Assembly (NCBI RefSeq): GCF_003967535.1
Contig: NZ_BIFR01000001.1
Coordinates: 4,773,001 to 4,837,000, forward strand
Origin: Tengunoibacter tsumagoiensis
GTDB lineage: Bacteria > Chloroflexota > Ktedonobacteria > Ktedonobacterales > Ktedonobacteraceae
DNA length: 64,000 nucleotides
Reading direction: 5' to 3'
This document shows positions 1 through 8,724 of the stretch, one piece after another. A model generated the notes under the pieces. It saw only the letters and a list, made by a program, of their open reading frames with translations, was not told the origin of the DNA and did no database searches. How positions within the stretch are numbered: the first letter of the stretch is position 1; each line of letters opens with the position of its first letter. The translations under genes and the position numbers were made by a program.

Positions 1-48
1 TATAACCTGATTGCTACCATCGAGCCAGAATAACCTCTTCCCTTCTCC

Positions 49-82
49 AAAAGACGACCATCTTATCTGTGGTCGTCTTTTA
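49..82 (+). terminator. Rho-independent terminator of a gene upstream of the window
   Basis: A perfect 12-bp inverted repeat (49-60 with 70-81) has a 9-nt loop and runs into T-rich sequence. It probably ends a plus-strand gene lying left of the window; no coding sequence for it is visible here. Confidence 0.75.
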
Positions 83-420
83 ATTTGCACAAGGTTCATC
101 CCAAATGGTACTATAGGATGCAGCAGGATGCAGCCAGGAAATACACGTAACCTGGGACATGAGAAGCAGAACCTGGGGAATTGGGATCGGCACAATGACA
201 ATTTACCTGCGTACAATGTATTATTGAATATGGAGTCTCTGTTCCTGGGTACATTACGATCTATGTATACTTGTGCTATTGACGCTGCTTGCTGTAAGCG
301 ATAGAATCCGTAAGATTCAATTATCCAAGACAGCAGACGGTCTTTAAAACAATGCTGACACTAATCACTGAAGGTGCCAGATGATGCTGTTTATCACGCT
401 CCATCAGGAGGGGAGAAATC
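83..420. other. Intergenic region upstream of the UspA-like gene
   Basis: No convincing gene is seen. The short open frames have no ribosome binding site and no recognisable protein character. A strong Shine-Dalgarno (AGGAGGGGAGA) lies just before 421. A promoter is expected here, but I could not pick a clear -35/-10 pair. Confidence 0.5.
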
Positions 421-933
421 ATGGTACACTTATGGGGTTCCCGAGCCAAGGAAGAGACAGAGATAAGTAAGTCCGCCTTAGGCGAGTGCGCTGCGGGCGA
501 TATCGCCGTTGTGCTGGCCGGTGACAAGCTTGACTCAAATCTAGTCTATCTCGGTTGCCAGATGGCGAAAGGAGCCAGACGTAAGGTCCATCTTGTCCAC
601 GTTATCGAAGTGCCTCGAGCACTACCTCTCAAAGCTGTACTCTCACAAGAATCCGAACGTGCCGATCATTTGTTAAGTGCTGCTATGGAGATTGCTCGCA
701 AGGTTGGTAGCGATCCAATTGCTGAGGTGGTGCAGGCCCGCGATGCCGGCCCCGCTATCGTCGATGAGGCTCGCGATCACCACTGTGGATTACTCTTAAT
801 CGGACTGACACGACCAACCATTGGAAAAACACATGCAGATCTAGACCGTACGGTCGCTTATGTCTTAGCAAATGCTCCTTGTCGCGTCTGGCTGGTACAG
901 GATCCCCCGGCCCAAACGACAATAGCAAAATAA
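421..933 (+). CDS. Universal stress protein (UspA) family
   Basis: 170 aa, a single Usp domain of usual length preceded by about 25 polar residues. The first strand reads DIAVVLAGDKLDSN (about residue 27), followed by the typical second strand KVHLVHVIEVP. The C-terminal half has GLLLIGLTRPTIG and ends in the classic Usp finish TVAYVLANAPCRVWLV. The usual ATP-binding pattern G-x2-G-x9-G(S/T) is degenerate here, so nucleotide binding is uncertain. The ATG has a strong Shine-Dalgarno. The gene is monocistronic, with a large hairpin after it. Usp proteins are cytosolic factors for survival under stress; the exact role cannot be read from sequence. Confidence 0.88.
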   Translation: MVHLWGSRAKEETEISKSALGECAAGDIAVVLAGDKLDSNLVYLGCQMAKGARRKVHLVHVIEVPRALPLKAVLSQESERADHLLSAAMEIARKVGSDPIAEVVQARDAGPAIVDEARDHHCGLLLIGLTRPTIGKTHADLDRTVAYVLANAPCRVWLVQDPPAQTTIAK

Positions 934-946
934 CCGGTCTGGCTCA

Positions 947-1015
947 ATGGCCCCCATTGCAGTGGACCATTGAGACTGGAGAGCACAGGCCCTTCGGGCT
1001 CTGCTTTTTCCAGTC
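947..1015 (+). terminator. Double hairpin after the UspA-like gene
   Basis: A first inverted repeat pairs CTCAATGG with CCATTGAG. A second perfect 7-bp stem (974-980 with 1009-1015) encloses an inner GC-rich stem with a TTC loop and a short T-tract at 1005-1009. It is probably the transcription terminator of the upstream gene. Confidence 0.6.
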
Positions 1016-1226
1016 TATGAATCTGTGCCAACAGCAATCTCATCAACGCTGTATCTCTCTGGCTCATGAGAGTACTTCAGTGGATTGAGAACAGCTTTCA
1101 CATCTTTATCTTCAGCTTTTTCCCTCTCTCTCGTGCTACATCTTCACTATTGTATACGTATTACAAGTGTCCATTTGTTTTTACAACGATATGATGACTA
1201 CCATACCATCGGGGAGAAATTTGACT

Positions 1227-1814
1227 ATGACTGATGCAGCCACCACAGGCCAGACCCCACAGCGCGATTACTATCAAGCCCTCTATCAGGCCGCTCTAAC
1301 CATCTCGTCCAGTCTGGATCTCGATCAGGTACTTCAAAGTGTGGTGATAAGTATCACAAAAGCAATGCAGGTGAAAGCCTGTGGCTTGCGTTTACTTGAC
1401 AAGGAAAGTGGTCTTCTCCACCTCAGTGCTGTCTATGGGCTTAGTGAGAACTATCTCAGTAAAGGGCCCGTTGATGTTGTCCATAGCCCCATTGATCATG
1501 AGGCTCTCCATGGCTCTCCTGTCTCTATCCATGATGTACGCATCGATCCACGCTTTATGTATCCAGAGGCCGCTCGCCAGGAAGGCCTGATCTCGGTTCT
1601 CTGTGTCCCACTTGAGGTCCGTGGCGAGGCTATTGGCGTTATGCGCGTCTATACCAATACTCCTGTCGATTTTCATGAAGACGATATTCAGTTTTTATCT
1701 GTGCTCGCTAGCCTTGCCGCCCTTGCAATTGAAAATGCGCGGCTCTATGAGAGCGTCAAAAGCTCTTATCATGGTGTGATGAATGCTTTTTGGGGCGCTC
1801 CCAACGTTTTTTAA
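1227..1814 (+). CDS. GAF-domain protein
   Basis: 195 aa from the ATG at 1227, chosen because GGGGAGA lies 9 nt upstream; an in-frame upstream start at 1167 has no such site. A single GAF domain spans nearly the whole protein. The start SLDLDQVLQSVVISITKAM, the central SPIDHEALHGSPVSIHDVR and the end LASLAALAIENARLYESV are typical of GAF sensors in bacterial signalling proteins. No kinase, cyclase or HTH domain follows: the frame stops about 20 residues past the GAF domain. It may be a stand-alone sensor acting in trans, or the remnant of a longer signalling protein. The ligand is unknown. Confidence 0.85.
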   Translation: MTDAATTGQTPQRDYYQALYQAALTISSSLDLDQVLQSVVISITKAMQVKACGLRLLDKESGLLHLSAVYGLSENYLSKGPVDVVHSPIDHEALHGSPVSIHDVRIDPRFMYPEAARQEGLISVLCVPLEVRGEAIGVMRVYTNTPVDFHEDDIQFLSVLASLAALAIENARLYESVKSSYHGVMNAFWGAPNVF

Positions 1815-1843
1815 GCCACACATGTTCGCTACCTCTTGCTGTT

Positions 1844-3019
1844 CTATCCAATCTGGGTGTTGGTAAGGTAAGGGGATGTAAAAACTGTTAATTCCCCTGT
1901 CTGCCGACCCGGTACAGGAAACAAACGCGCAGATAGTGGCTTACGCAAACGGAGCGCTAAGGTCGCCACATCCAGTAACAGGTGAGCCATGACTGCTGGT
2001 TCCGTCTTACCAGCCAGTGGAATAGTATCTAATCCTGTACCACACACAGCCGAATAGAGGAGCAATTGATGCGGCGTGAGGCGTTTCTCCGCCCATCTTT
2101 GCCCCAATAGACGGTCCTCTAATACTGGCAACATGAGACCGCAATAGCCACAGGTAGGCAGCCCGGTACTTTTGAAGGCCTCTGTGAGTGCGGCCACAAC
2201 CGCCAGTGTCCCTGCATCTCCAAACTCTCCATATCCACAACTCTCTAAGGCTGGTACAATACTCTCTTCGCCCATTGGGGCAGGCGAGAGATCGATACCA
2301 CCGAATCGTATCTGCTTCCCCCGAACAAATTCTTGCGCCATGCTCACGATCGGTCCCGCTGCTCTCTCTAAAGCTGTTCTCACACGCTCTGTGATCATTG
2401 ACAATCCTAATGGCTCTGTTCGCTTGCTCTCTCCGCTGGCTAACTCTTCGGTGAGAAGAGAGGCCCCCTGCAAACCGATGCTGAGACTACTGGGACCTTC
2501 ATGATAGGCGCTGGGGAAAAAAGGGCTTCCTGGCTCAACGCAGGCTAACATGGCAAAACGAAAATTCCCAAAGCCTTCATCTGTCTCATGGGCCAGGCGC
2601 TGAATAATCTCTGCCGTTGGAAGCGCTGCCTCTGGACGCAGACCATATCTCTGGGTGGCGAGTTGGACGGTCATACTAATTGCAGTGGTAGCAGCTAAAA
2701 TATCTGCCACCTGCTCTAAAGGCTGCAATGAGACATGAGGCTCACTCACCTGCACCGTTCCAACTGAACAGTATTCTAATCCAAAGTCATCCAGCATCTG
2801 TTGCAGCTCTCGTGCATAGACGAGAATGGCTGCTGCCGACCAATCAGCCAGATCCTGGAATAGCGAGCGCGTGGAGATGCGCAGAGTCTGTACTGTATAG
2901 CCTGCGGCGGCATACTGTGCTGATGCCTCCTGCAATATATGCGCTGCCTGCCCAAGGATACTGGCGGGCAAGGGATGGCTCTCGGCTATCCCCAACGTCA
3001 ATGTGCGTATCGTAACCAT
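1844..3019 (-). CDS. DUF711 (UPF0210) family protein
   Basis: 391 aa. It opens with MVTIRTLTLGI and a helix, then AAGYTVQTLRIST, the DUF711 beginning. The family core SPAPMGEESIVPALE, then GDAGTLAVVAALTEAFKSTG, is well preserved near residues 250-290, along with CGYCGLMLPVLED. The related motif YCSVGTVQVSEP lies near residue 85. The biochemical function of DUF711 proteins is not established to my knowledge, so none is assigned. It is slightly shorter than typical members and ends cleanly. It is transcribed away from the nuclease-helicase gene, so the two share an intergenic promoter region of about 120 nt. Confidence 0.8.
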   Translation of the reverse strand: MVTIRTLTLGIAESHPLPASILGQAAHILQEASAQYAAAGYTVQTLRISTRSLFQDLADWSAAAILVYARELQQMLDDFGLEYCSVGTVQVSEPHVSLQPLEQVADILAATTAISMTVQLATQRYGLRPEAALPTAEIIQRLAHETDEGFGNFRFAMLACVEPGSPFFPSAYHEGPSSLSIGLQGASLLTEELASGESKRTEPLGLSMITERVRTALERAAGPIVSMAQEFVRGKQIRFGGIDLSPAPMGEESIVPALESCGYGEFGDAGTLAVVAALTEAFKSTGLPTCGYCGLMLPVLEDRLLGQRWAEKRLTPHQLLLYSAVCGTGLDTIPLAGKTEPAVMAHLLLDVATLALRLRKPLSARLFPVPGRQTGELTVFTSPYLTNTQIG

Positions 3020-3143
3020 ACTTCCTATGATCCCTTATTTCCACTAAATTGCTGTCTGAAATCCTCTCTCCCACCCTACTTGACGAATTCCTACCGCTAC
3101 CGTACACTTCGTGACAGCACAACAAAAACGGAGAGAATTAAAC

Positions 3144-6100
3144 ATGGTGACGCATGATGCCAATGTACAACATGATACAAAACAGGGCTGCTTCCTTTGC
3201 TCACTTGATCCAAGCAAACAGCATTGCCAGGCAGCCCAGCTCTCTGGACGCATCGTTACCGCTCTCGAACGCCAGGTTGATAATGAACGCATTCCGATTC
3301 TCATTCTCGACACGGGCTCTCAACAGGTCGAGCTCTTGCTGGATCGCAGCTATTATCGCTCGTTGATCAATGAGATTAAGGCTCGCGGAGATGTTGTGGG
3401 CTCTTATCAACTGACACTCCAGGTCTATCATCTCCCATATGCCCCGGAAGTGATTGAATATCCAGGGCGCACACGGCTCCGTTACCGCACCAATGCATAT
3501 ACGCTTGCGGTCCTTGAGCCTGATATCTTGCTCAATATTACTGATCTCAATCAAGCTGAATACTGTGGACGCCAATATACGCTGAAACGTCTGCTCCCTT
3601 CTACCTCATCGCCTGCGACGATTCGTGGTAATCTGATTCATCATGCTTTTAAAGAGCTTTTGAAAGAGCATGATCGCCAGCCAGCACAGACTACAACAGG
3701 CGAGGAAAATGCTGGCGAGTCCGCGCTGCAAGTACTCCAACGCCATTTTACTGAGGCGCTGGATCTCTCTCTGCTCGAGATGGCGCTCGCCGATATCCAG
3801 GTCGAGACGATGAGGGAAGAGGTGGCCCCTCATCTGGAGAGCCTTGCCCACTGGTATGAGCATGAGCGCAATACGCTCTGGGATCTTCCTGCCTCTTATA
3901 CAGATCAGGTTGGCCAGGGTGACAATGCAGAGGCGAATCAGGTTCGCGCTGAGACGTTCCTGCTCGCACCTGAAATCGGTCTTCGCGGACGACTGGACCT
4001 CTTCTGGCAACAATCTGGTCGCCAGCGTCTGCTTGAACTAAAAACGGGGGGCGCGAAGGGAAATCTCCCACAACGCGACCATCGCTGGCAGGTCTATGGC
4101 TATCATGCCTTACTCACTGTTCGACGCGATTCCCAGATGAAGAAAGCGCTTGCTACTCTGCTCTATAGTGGGACGCCATCACAGGCTCAGGCCTTCGGCA
4201 TTCCAGCTACGATTCGCGAGATTCAGCGCGTTAATGAGACCCGCAATCTACTGGTGCTTAGCCGCGTCACGCAGGTCCCACCCGCTCCTCCAGGGCCGTC
4301 GCGCTGTACCCGTTGCTCGCTCCTCGAACACTGCCAATCCATCTCAAGCATGCTTGACTGGCCCATGCCTGAACCTGATTTTGAGCAGCTAAAACAGCGC
4401 CAGCAGGCCACTCCGCATGCTTCTGTTCAGCATACAACACTCCAGACCAGTGAAGAGAAAGTATTCTTCCAAAAATACTATCGGCTCCTCCAACTTGAGG
4501 GGCGCGAAGGCGAGAAACAGCAAGCGACGCTCTGGAAGACCACTATGCGCGAACGCCTCGAGCTGGGAATGTCGATACAAGGCCTGGAACCACTTGAACG
4601 ACCTCAGGTGGAGAAAGATGGCTGGCGACAGGATTTTCGTTGTACCAATACCTCTGAACTGCGCGAGGGCGATGAGATCCTGCTAAGCGATGGCAATCCC
4701 ATCTCTGGCGAGGTCGTTACTGGCACGATTATGCGGCTGAGCTCTGAGCAGATCTCAATCTGGACGCGTGAACTTATCGCACATCCTACCTCAATCGATC
4801 GCTATGATAATGATCTGGTGCATATGCGCACCCTTCAGAATCTCTGGCGCTGGCAACAGGCAACTCCTCATCTTCGTGACCTCGTCGCTGGTAAGATTCG
4901 TCCTCGCTTCAAAGCCCTCTCTGATCACCAGGGGGCTCGCTCAGACTTTAATGCTGAGCAGAACCTTGCCGTTGAACGTGCCCTCCAGATGCAGGATTAT
5001 CTGCTCATTCAAGGACCTCCTGGCACTGGCAAGACCAGTGTCATTGCTGAGATTGTCAAACGGCTGGTTGCCGAAGGACAACGAGTTATGCTGGTCGCGT
5101 TTACTAATCAAGCTGTGGATAATATGCTCAAGCGGCTCGAGCGAGAAGGTTTTCAGCAGTATTTGCGCCTGGGCCATGAGCGTAGCGTTGATGAGTATAT
5201 GCGCCCCCATCTGCTCAAAGAGCTCGTCGAACAGGCTTTAGCTGATCCACGGACCACTGCGCCACGAGCGGCCTTCTTACGCACTGCCGTACCAACAGAT
5301 CCTGGTACAGCCGTAAGGGAGATCCTCTTTACGATGCCAGTTGTTGCCTCAACAACAGCAACCTGGTCATCCGATAAATATATACCACAATCGGTGCAAA
5401 ATGGTGAGGATCTTACTCCCAATGGAGGGCTCAGCTTCGATGTAGCCATTATCGATGAAGCTGGTCAGCTCACTATCCCAGCCTTATTGGGAGCCTTGCG
5501 CTTTACAAAACGCTTTATCCTGGTTGGTGATGAAAAGCAGCTTCCTCCTCTCGTTCTGAGCAAGGAGGCAGCAGAGGCAGGTCTCGCTATTTCTCTCTTC
5601 AGCCAGCTCAAACAATGGGATGAAGACTATATGCAAGCGCACCCTCTTAGCATCAGTGCCTGCGTTCCGCTACGCACACAATATCGCATGAATAAGTGGA
5701 TTGCGAATTTTTCATCGCGCGTCTTCTATGACAATCTATTGCAGGCCGATCGCTCTATTGCCAATCGTACGCTGAGCTACCAGCACAGTCAGCGTCTATT
5801 GCCCTCAGCAGAGACTGCTATTACCAGGGCACTGAAGCCAGAATGGCCCCTGGTATTCCTGGATGTGCGAGAAGAGACCTTCAATCCAGAGGGCAAGCTG
5901 AGCATCATTGAGGCCGAGACCATTCGCGAACTCGTTGCGACGTTACTCTCACGTGGCATCCCACCGCATGAGATTGGCATCATTGCTCCCTATCGAGCAC
6001 AGGTTGCCAATATCCGCCGCCATCTGTTTAGTGCTTTCCCTCCGCTGGGCTGGGAAGGACTTTCAGCGGACACTCCTCTCAGTGTAGATACCGTTGATCG

Positions 6101-6338
6101 CTTCCAGGGTGGTGAGCGCTCCGTGATCATTATGTCCTTTGCCACGAATCAAGAACCAGCTCTGGAGAGCCCACGCCGTGATTTTCTCATTAATGGCAAT
6201 CGTCTCAACGTGGCACTTACCCGCGCCCAGAGGAAACTAATCCTGGTTGGTAATGCAAGAGCACTTGAAAATCTTCCCATTTTCAGTCGCCTGATTACCT
6301 ATTGTCGCAGCATGAACACACTTATCACCTCACACTAG
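3144..6338 (+). CDS. Dna2-like nuclease-helicase: Cas4/RecB-type nuclease fused to SF1 helicase
   Basis: 1064 aa from the ATG at 3144, which has GGAGAG 8 nt upstream (in-frame alternative at 3111). The N-terminal third is a PD-(D/E)XK nuclease of the RecB/Cas4 type: YCGRQY (Cys near 141), GLRGRLDLFW (near 279), LLELKTGG (near 295), QVYGYHALL, and a CTRCSLLEHC cluster near 388-397. The four cysteines suggest an Fe-S cluster as in Cas4, AddB and Dna2. The C-terminal half is an SF1B helicase: QGPPGTGKTS (Walker A, near 624), AIIDEAGQ (Walker B, near 770), GDEKQLPPL, LRTQYRMN, VDTVDRFQGGE and LNVALTRAQRKLILVGN. This order matches Dna2, so a role in DNA end or flap processing is likely. No adjacent defence genes are seen. 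Confidence 0.88.
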   Translation: MVTHDANVQHDTKQGCFLCSLDPSKQHCQAAQLSGRIVTALERQVDNERIPILILDTGSQQVELLLDRSYYRSLINEIKARGDVVGSYQLTLQVYHLPYAPEVIEYPGRTRLRYRTNAYTLAVLEPDILLNITDLNQAEYCGRQYTLKRLLPSTSSPATIRGNLIHHAFKELLKEHDRQPAQTTTGEENAGESALQVLQRHFTEALDLSLLEMALADIQVETMREEVAPHLESLAHWYEHERNTLWDLPASYTDQVGQGDNAEANQVRAETFLLAPEIGLRGRLDLFWQQSGRQRLLELKTGGAKGNLPQRDHRWQVYGYHALLTVRRDSQMKKALATLLYSGTPSQAQAFGIPATIREIQRVNETRNLLVLSRVTQVPPAPPGPSRCTRCSLLEHCQSISSMLDWPMPEPDFEQLKQRQQATPHASVQHTTLQTSEEKVFFQKYYRLLQLEGREGEKQQATLWKTTMRERLELGMSIQGLEPLERPQVEKDGWRQDFRCTNTSELREGDEILLSDGNPISGEVVTGTIMRLSSEQISIWTRELIAHPTSIDRYDNDLVHMRTLQNLWRWQQATPHLRDLVAGKIRPRFKALSDHQGARSDFNAEQNLAVERALQMQDYLLIQGPPGTGKTSVIAEIVKRLVAEGQRVMLVAFTNQAVDNMLKRLEREGFQQYLRLGHERSVDEYMRPHLLKELVEQALADPRTTAPRAAFLRTAVPTDPGTAVREILFTMPVVASTTATWSSDKYIPQSVQNGEDLTPNGGLSFDVAIIDEAGQLTIPALLGALRFTKRFILVGDEKQLPPLVLSKEAAEAGLAISLFSQLKQWDEDYMQAHPLSISACVPLRTQYRMNKWIANFSSRVFYDNLLQADRSIANRTLSYQHSQRLLPSAETAITRALKPEWPLVFLDVREETFNPEGKLSIIEAETIRELVATLLSRGIPPHEIGIIAPYRAQVANIRRHLFSAFPPLGWEGLSADTPLSVDTVDRFQGGERSVIIMSFATNQEPALESPRRDFLINGNRLNVALTRAQRKLILVGNARALENLPIFSRLITYCRSMNTLITSH

Positions 6339-6358
6339 CCAATAGTTCCCGGCTCTGT

Positions 6359-6596
6359 TATAATTGCGACAAGATTGATTGTTCAGTGCGATCATCATAG
6401 ACGAAAGGGGGCAGCATAATGGAAACAACACTCTCCTTAAAGCTGTGCATCCTTTCACATGCGATTGATCCGCTGCTCCACTAGCACGATCATCACCAGA
6501 ACGCTTCTCAAGCACGTCTTCGGACCACCTTTGATGCACAGTCTCCCTCAAACTATTTTGCATACGTTTACGCGCTCGTTCAACGCGTACGAGCGC
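6359..6596 (+). promoter_or_regulatory. Possible attenuator leader of the GNAT gene
   Basis: A TATAAT element at 6359-6364 is followed by a 21-codon open frame at 6419-6484 with an excellent Shine-Dalgarno (GAAAGGGGGC). A perfect 8-bp hairpin (6572-6579 with 6589-6596) runs into TTTA just before the GNAT gene. Six of the 21 residues of the short peptide are Leu. The layout promoter, small ORF, terminator-like hairpin, gene resembles translational attenuation, but no alternative antiterminator pairing was demonstrated. Confidence 0.3.
6419..6484 (+). CDS. Candidate leader peptide, 21 aa, Leu-rich
   Basis: A short frame beginning METTLSLKLCIL and ending DPLLH, with a near-ideal ribosome binding site and ATG. 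It contains six Leu and no similarity I recognise. Its main support is the ribosome binding site and its position between a -10 element and a terminator-like hairpin. Confidence 0.3.
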   Translation: METTLSLKLCILSHAIDPLLH

Positions 6597-6625
6597 TTTA
6601 GAAAAAGCACATCAAAGGAAATACT

Positions 6626-7486
6626 ATGTCAACCAATCATATACGGACAGTCATTACAGAAGGCGTGAACGCAACTGACCTTCCCAGACTACAGGCCTTA
6701 ATCGCAATCTGCCAGCAGCACGATCAGATACACTTTCCCGTTAATGTGGCCGAGACACCAGGTACTGCCCTGCTTTATTATGAGACAGACACACTGCTGG
6801 GATTTGCCTACCTGCTGGGTGAACACAACCCGGAGCTCCTGGGAGCCGTCCACCCTCATTATCGCCGCCAGGGTATTGGCCGAAGCCTCCTGCAAACGGC
6901 TCAAACCTGGTGTCGCACCCGCCAGCAAGAAAGTCTCCTGGTCGTTGGATTAGACACCATTCCCGCGGGCACTGCCTTTGCCAAAGCCGTTGGCGGAGAA
7001 CTGAGCTTCTCTGAATATCATATGGTGCTCTCCAACACTGATTCCCAGTCTTCACCTTTCTTGAATGAAGAGGGGTTAAGCTTACGCCTGGCAACCCATA
7101 ACGAGGCCAGTGAGATCAGCCACTTGAGTAGTACAGCCTTTGGTGACGATCCAGCAGAGATAGAACCATGGATTACCAGAGAGATTCTGAGATCCAACCG
7201 CCGCTTCTTCTTTATCGAGCTTCACGGCACACCAATTGGCACCATCAGCGTTGTTGGAGAAGGAGAAGGGAGCATCGATATCACAACTTTTGGCATCCTT
7301 CCAGCCTATCGCCAACGCGGGTATGGTCGAAAAGTCCTCCAACACACGGTAGCTATGCTACAGGCCGAAGGCTGGTCGCAGATTGCCCTCGATGTAGAGA
7401 CTGACAATACCAATGCTCTCTTCCTCTATCAATCCTGTGGCTTTCATCAGCAACAAGCATATCACTACTTTAAAATACTGCTTTAA
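6626..7486 (+). CDS. Tandem GNAT acetyltransferase
   Basis: 286 aa with two GNAT folds. The first (about 1-145) carries the acetyl-CoA loop RRQGIGRSLL near residue 79. The second (about 150-286) carries YRQRGYGRKVL near 227 and the C-terminal signature LDVETDNTNALFLYQSCGF. Both pyrophosphate-binding loops (Q/R-x-x-G-x-G/A) are intact, so both halves may bind acetyl-CoA. The architecture is like mycothiol synthase and various antibiotic or small-molecule acetyltransferases; the substrate cannot be deduced. The ATG is preceded by AAAGGA. It is monocistronic, possibly controlled by the leader just upstream. Confidence 0.85.
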   Translation: MSTNHIRTVITEGVNATDLPRLQALIAICQQHDQIHFPVNVAETPGTALLYYETDTLLGFAYLLGEHNPELLGAVHPHYRRQGIGRSLLQTAQTWCRTRQQESLLVVGLDTIPAGTAFAKAVGGELSFSEYHMVLSNTDSQSSPFLNEEGLSLRLATHNEASEISHLSSTAFGDDPAEIEPWITREILRSNRRFFFIELHGTPIGTISVVGEGEGSIDITTFGILPAYRQRGYGRKVLQHTVAMLQAEGWSQIALDVETDNTNALFLYQSCGFHQQQAYHYFKILL

Positions 7487-7548
7487 AATACTGCTTTAAC
7501 TTCTCGCTTGAACATACAACTCTAAGCTATACAGCTCTCACAACATCC

Positions 7549-7758
7549 CTAAAGCGAATGCAGGTCGATGAAGCCCTGCTTAAGCGCATAGATAAGCAGT
7601 TGAGTACGATCACAGAGTGAAAGCTTTCGATAGAGACTTTGCAAATGATTGCGAACAGTCTTTTCACTGACTACAAGCACACTGGCAATCTCTTTAGGAA
7701 GCATTCCTCTGGCGATCAAAAGTAAAATTTCGTGCTCGCGTGCTGTCAAATCTCCCAT
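7549..7758 (-). CDS. Stand-alone LuxR/GerE-type HTH protein
   Basis: 69 aa consisting only of a LuxR-type DNA-binding domain: LTAREHEILLLIARG, then KEIASVLVVSEKTVRNHLQ (recognition helix) and LYRKLSLCDRTQLLIYALKQG. The ATG follows GAGGAGAGAAGCT, so the short form is a genuine start and not a fragment of a longer response regulator. There is no receiver or ligand domain and no partner kinase next to it. It resembles GerE-like single-domain regulators, which act as dimers on promoters. Confidence 0.85.
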   Translation of the reverse strand: MGDLTAREHEILLLIARGMLPKEIASVLVVSEKTVRNHLQSLYRKLSLCDRTQLLIYALKQGFIDLHSL

Positions 7759-7770
7759 AGCTTCTCTCCT

Positions 7771-7810
7771 CTGCGTCTATATTGCGTCTTCTGCGTCTAT
7801 ATTGCGTCTA
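7771..7810. repeat. 20-bp tandem duplication upstream of the HTH gene
   Basis: Two nearly identical 20-bp copies (7771-7790 and 7791-7810; core CTGCGTCTATATTGCGTCT) lie just upstream of the LuxR-type gene start on the minus strand. They could be a duplicated operator or simple slippage. Confidence 0.55.
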
Positions 7811-8134
7811 TAGTAGGTACAGTTCGCCTGACAGAAAAATCCGTTAGAGCGTGGAGAATGATGAAAGAAAAGGTGCCGTCACTTATAATGAACATCGGAC
7901 TGTCTCCAGGGAATGAGGATAGACCGCACCTTTCTTTCTCTTACCTTCACTATACAGCTCTGTCGTTACATTTATCTGTATCTAGCAAGCGTAACAGGGT
8001 TAATTTTTGCAGATACAGGCAGAAAAATCTTAACCTCTTCGAACATACTCGATATCCTCTACTGGTAGGACTGCACGTTAGATCTCACAAGCTTGATCAA
8101 GGCCTGGAACGGACCCCTTTCGCTCCATAGACCT
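7811..8134. other. Intergenic region with a long stem-loop
   Basis: No gene is seen. A stem-loop at 7863-7938 pairs GAAAGAAAAGGTGC with GCACCTTTCTTTC. Inside it is a second stem of 7896-7904 with 7918-7926, with one mismatch and one G-U pair. It could be a terminator or a small structured RNA; nothing identifies it. Confidence 0.4.
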
Positions 8135-8163
8135 TTGACAATCACCGTTTCTTGGGCTATAGT
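8135..8163 (+). promoter_or_regulatory. Sigma-A-type promoter of the Fe-S assembly gene
   Basis: Consensus TTGACA at 8135-8140, a 17-bp spacer and TATAGT at 8158-8163, about 70 nt upstream of the start codon at 8235. Confidence 0.75.
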
Positions 8164-8234
8164 ACTCACAGAATATATTCCGACCAAATTACTCGGATTA
8201 ACGTTGAAGACAATGACAAGGGACGGTACGCTCT

Positions 8235-8546
8235 ATGGCAGAAATCAATCAAGCAGCGATAATGGACGCTCTTCACGAGTGTTATGATCCAGAAATTCCT
8301 GTAAATATCGTCGATCTCGGCCTGATCTATGGTGTAGATATCGATAATGAACAAGGTAGTGTCCAGATTACCATGACGCTAACCGCTATGGGCTGCCCCA
8401 TGGCTGGGGAGGTTATGAGTGAGGTTCAGATGCGCGTGGAAGAGGTCGAAGATGTGAAGAGCTGCAAGGTCGATATTACCTTTGATCCGCCCTGGTCTCC
8501 CGATCGTATGACCGAAGACGCCAAGTGGGAACTTGGAATGGTCTAA
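8235..8546 (+). CDS. MIP18/DUF59 family metal-sulfur cluster assembly factor
   Basis: 103 aa, the complete DUF59 (MIP18/PaaD/SufT-like) domain: ECYDPEIPVNIVDLGLIY (residues about 15-32), a central TMTLTAMGCPM with the conserved Cys54, and the C-terminal VDITFDPPWSPDRMTEDAK. The family matures Fe-S proteins, acting as SufT-type helpers or target adaptors in the cytosol. No suf or isc genes are adjacent, so it is an unlinked accessory factor here. It has its own consensus promoter and a strong terminator, so it is monocistronic. Confidence 0.9.
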   Translation: MAEINQAAIMDALHECYDPEIPVNIVDLGLIYGVDIDNEQGSVQITMTLTAMGCPMAGEVMSEVQMRVEEVEDVKSCKVDITFDPPWSPDRMTEDAKWELGMV

Positions 8547-8554
8547 ATCAGGTG

Positions 8555-8602
8555 GCACGTTTAAACGGTTTTCACAACAGTTTGAACGTGCTTTTTCTTT
8601 TC
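8555..8602 (+). terminator. Rho-independent terminator
   Basis: A 12-bp stem (8555-8566 with 8580-8591, one G-U pair) is followed by a T-rich tract at 8592-8602. It is a classic intrinsic terminator for the Fe-S assembly gene. Confidence 0.85.
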
Positions 8603-8724
8603 AATGGCCTCTTTCAATACTATATGGTACAACCCGTTCAGCATTGACTCTCAATTCTTTTTTTGCTACTTCGAGCGATCGTTATACTGGTTGGAGAAGC
8701 TATATGTGGTAGGGAGGAGACGCT

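Noticed and set aside
11-304. 97-codon plus-strand frame at the left edge
   Set aside because: It overlaps a clear terminator hairpin, has no Shine-Dalgarno and reads like random sequence.
3144-6338. Cas4 or CRISPR-associated protein
   Set aside because: The nuclease is Cas4-like, but the fused SF1B helicase and lack of cas neighbours indicate a Dna2-type protein.
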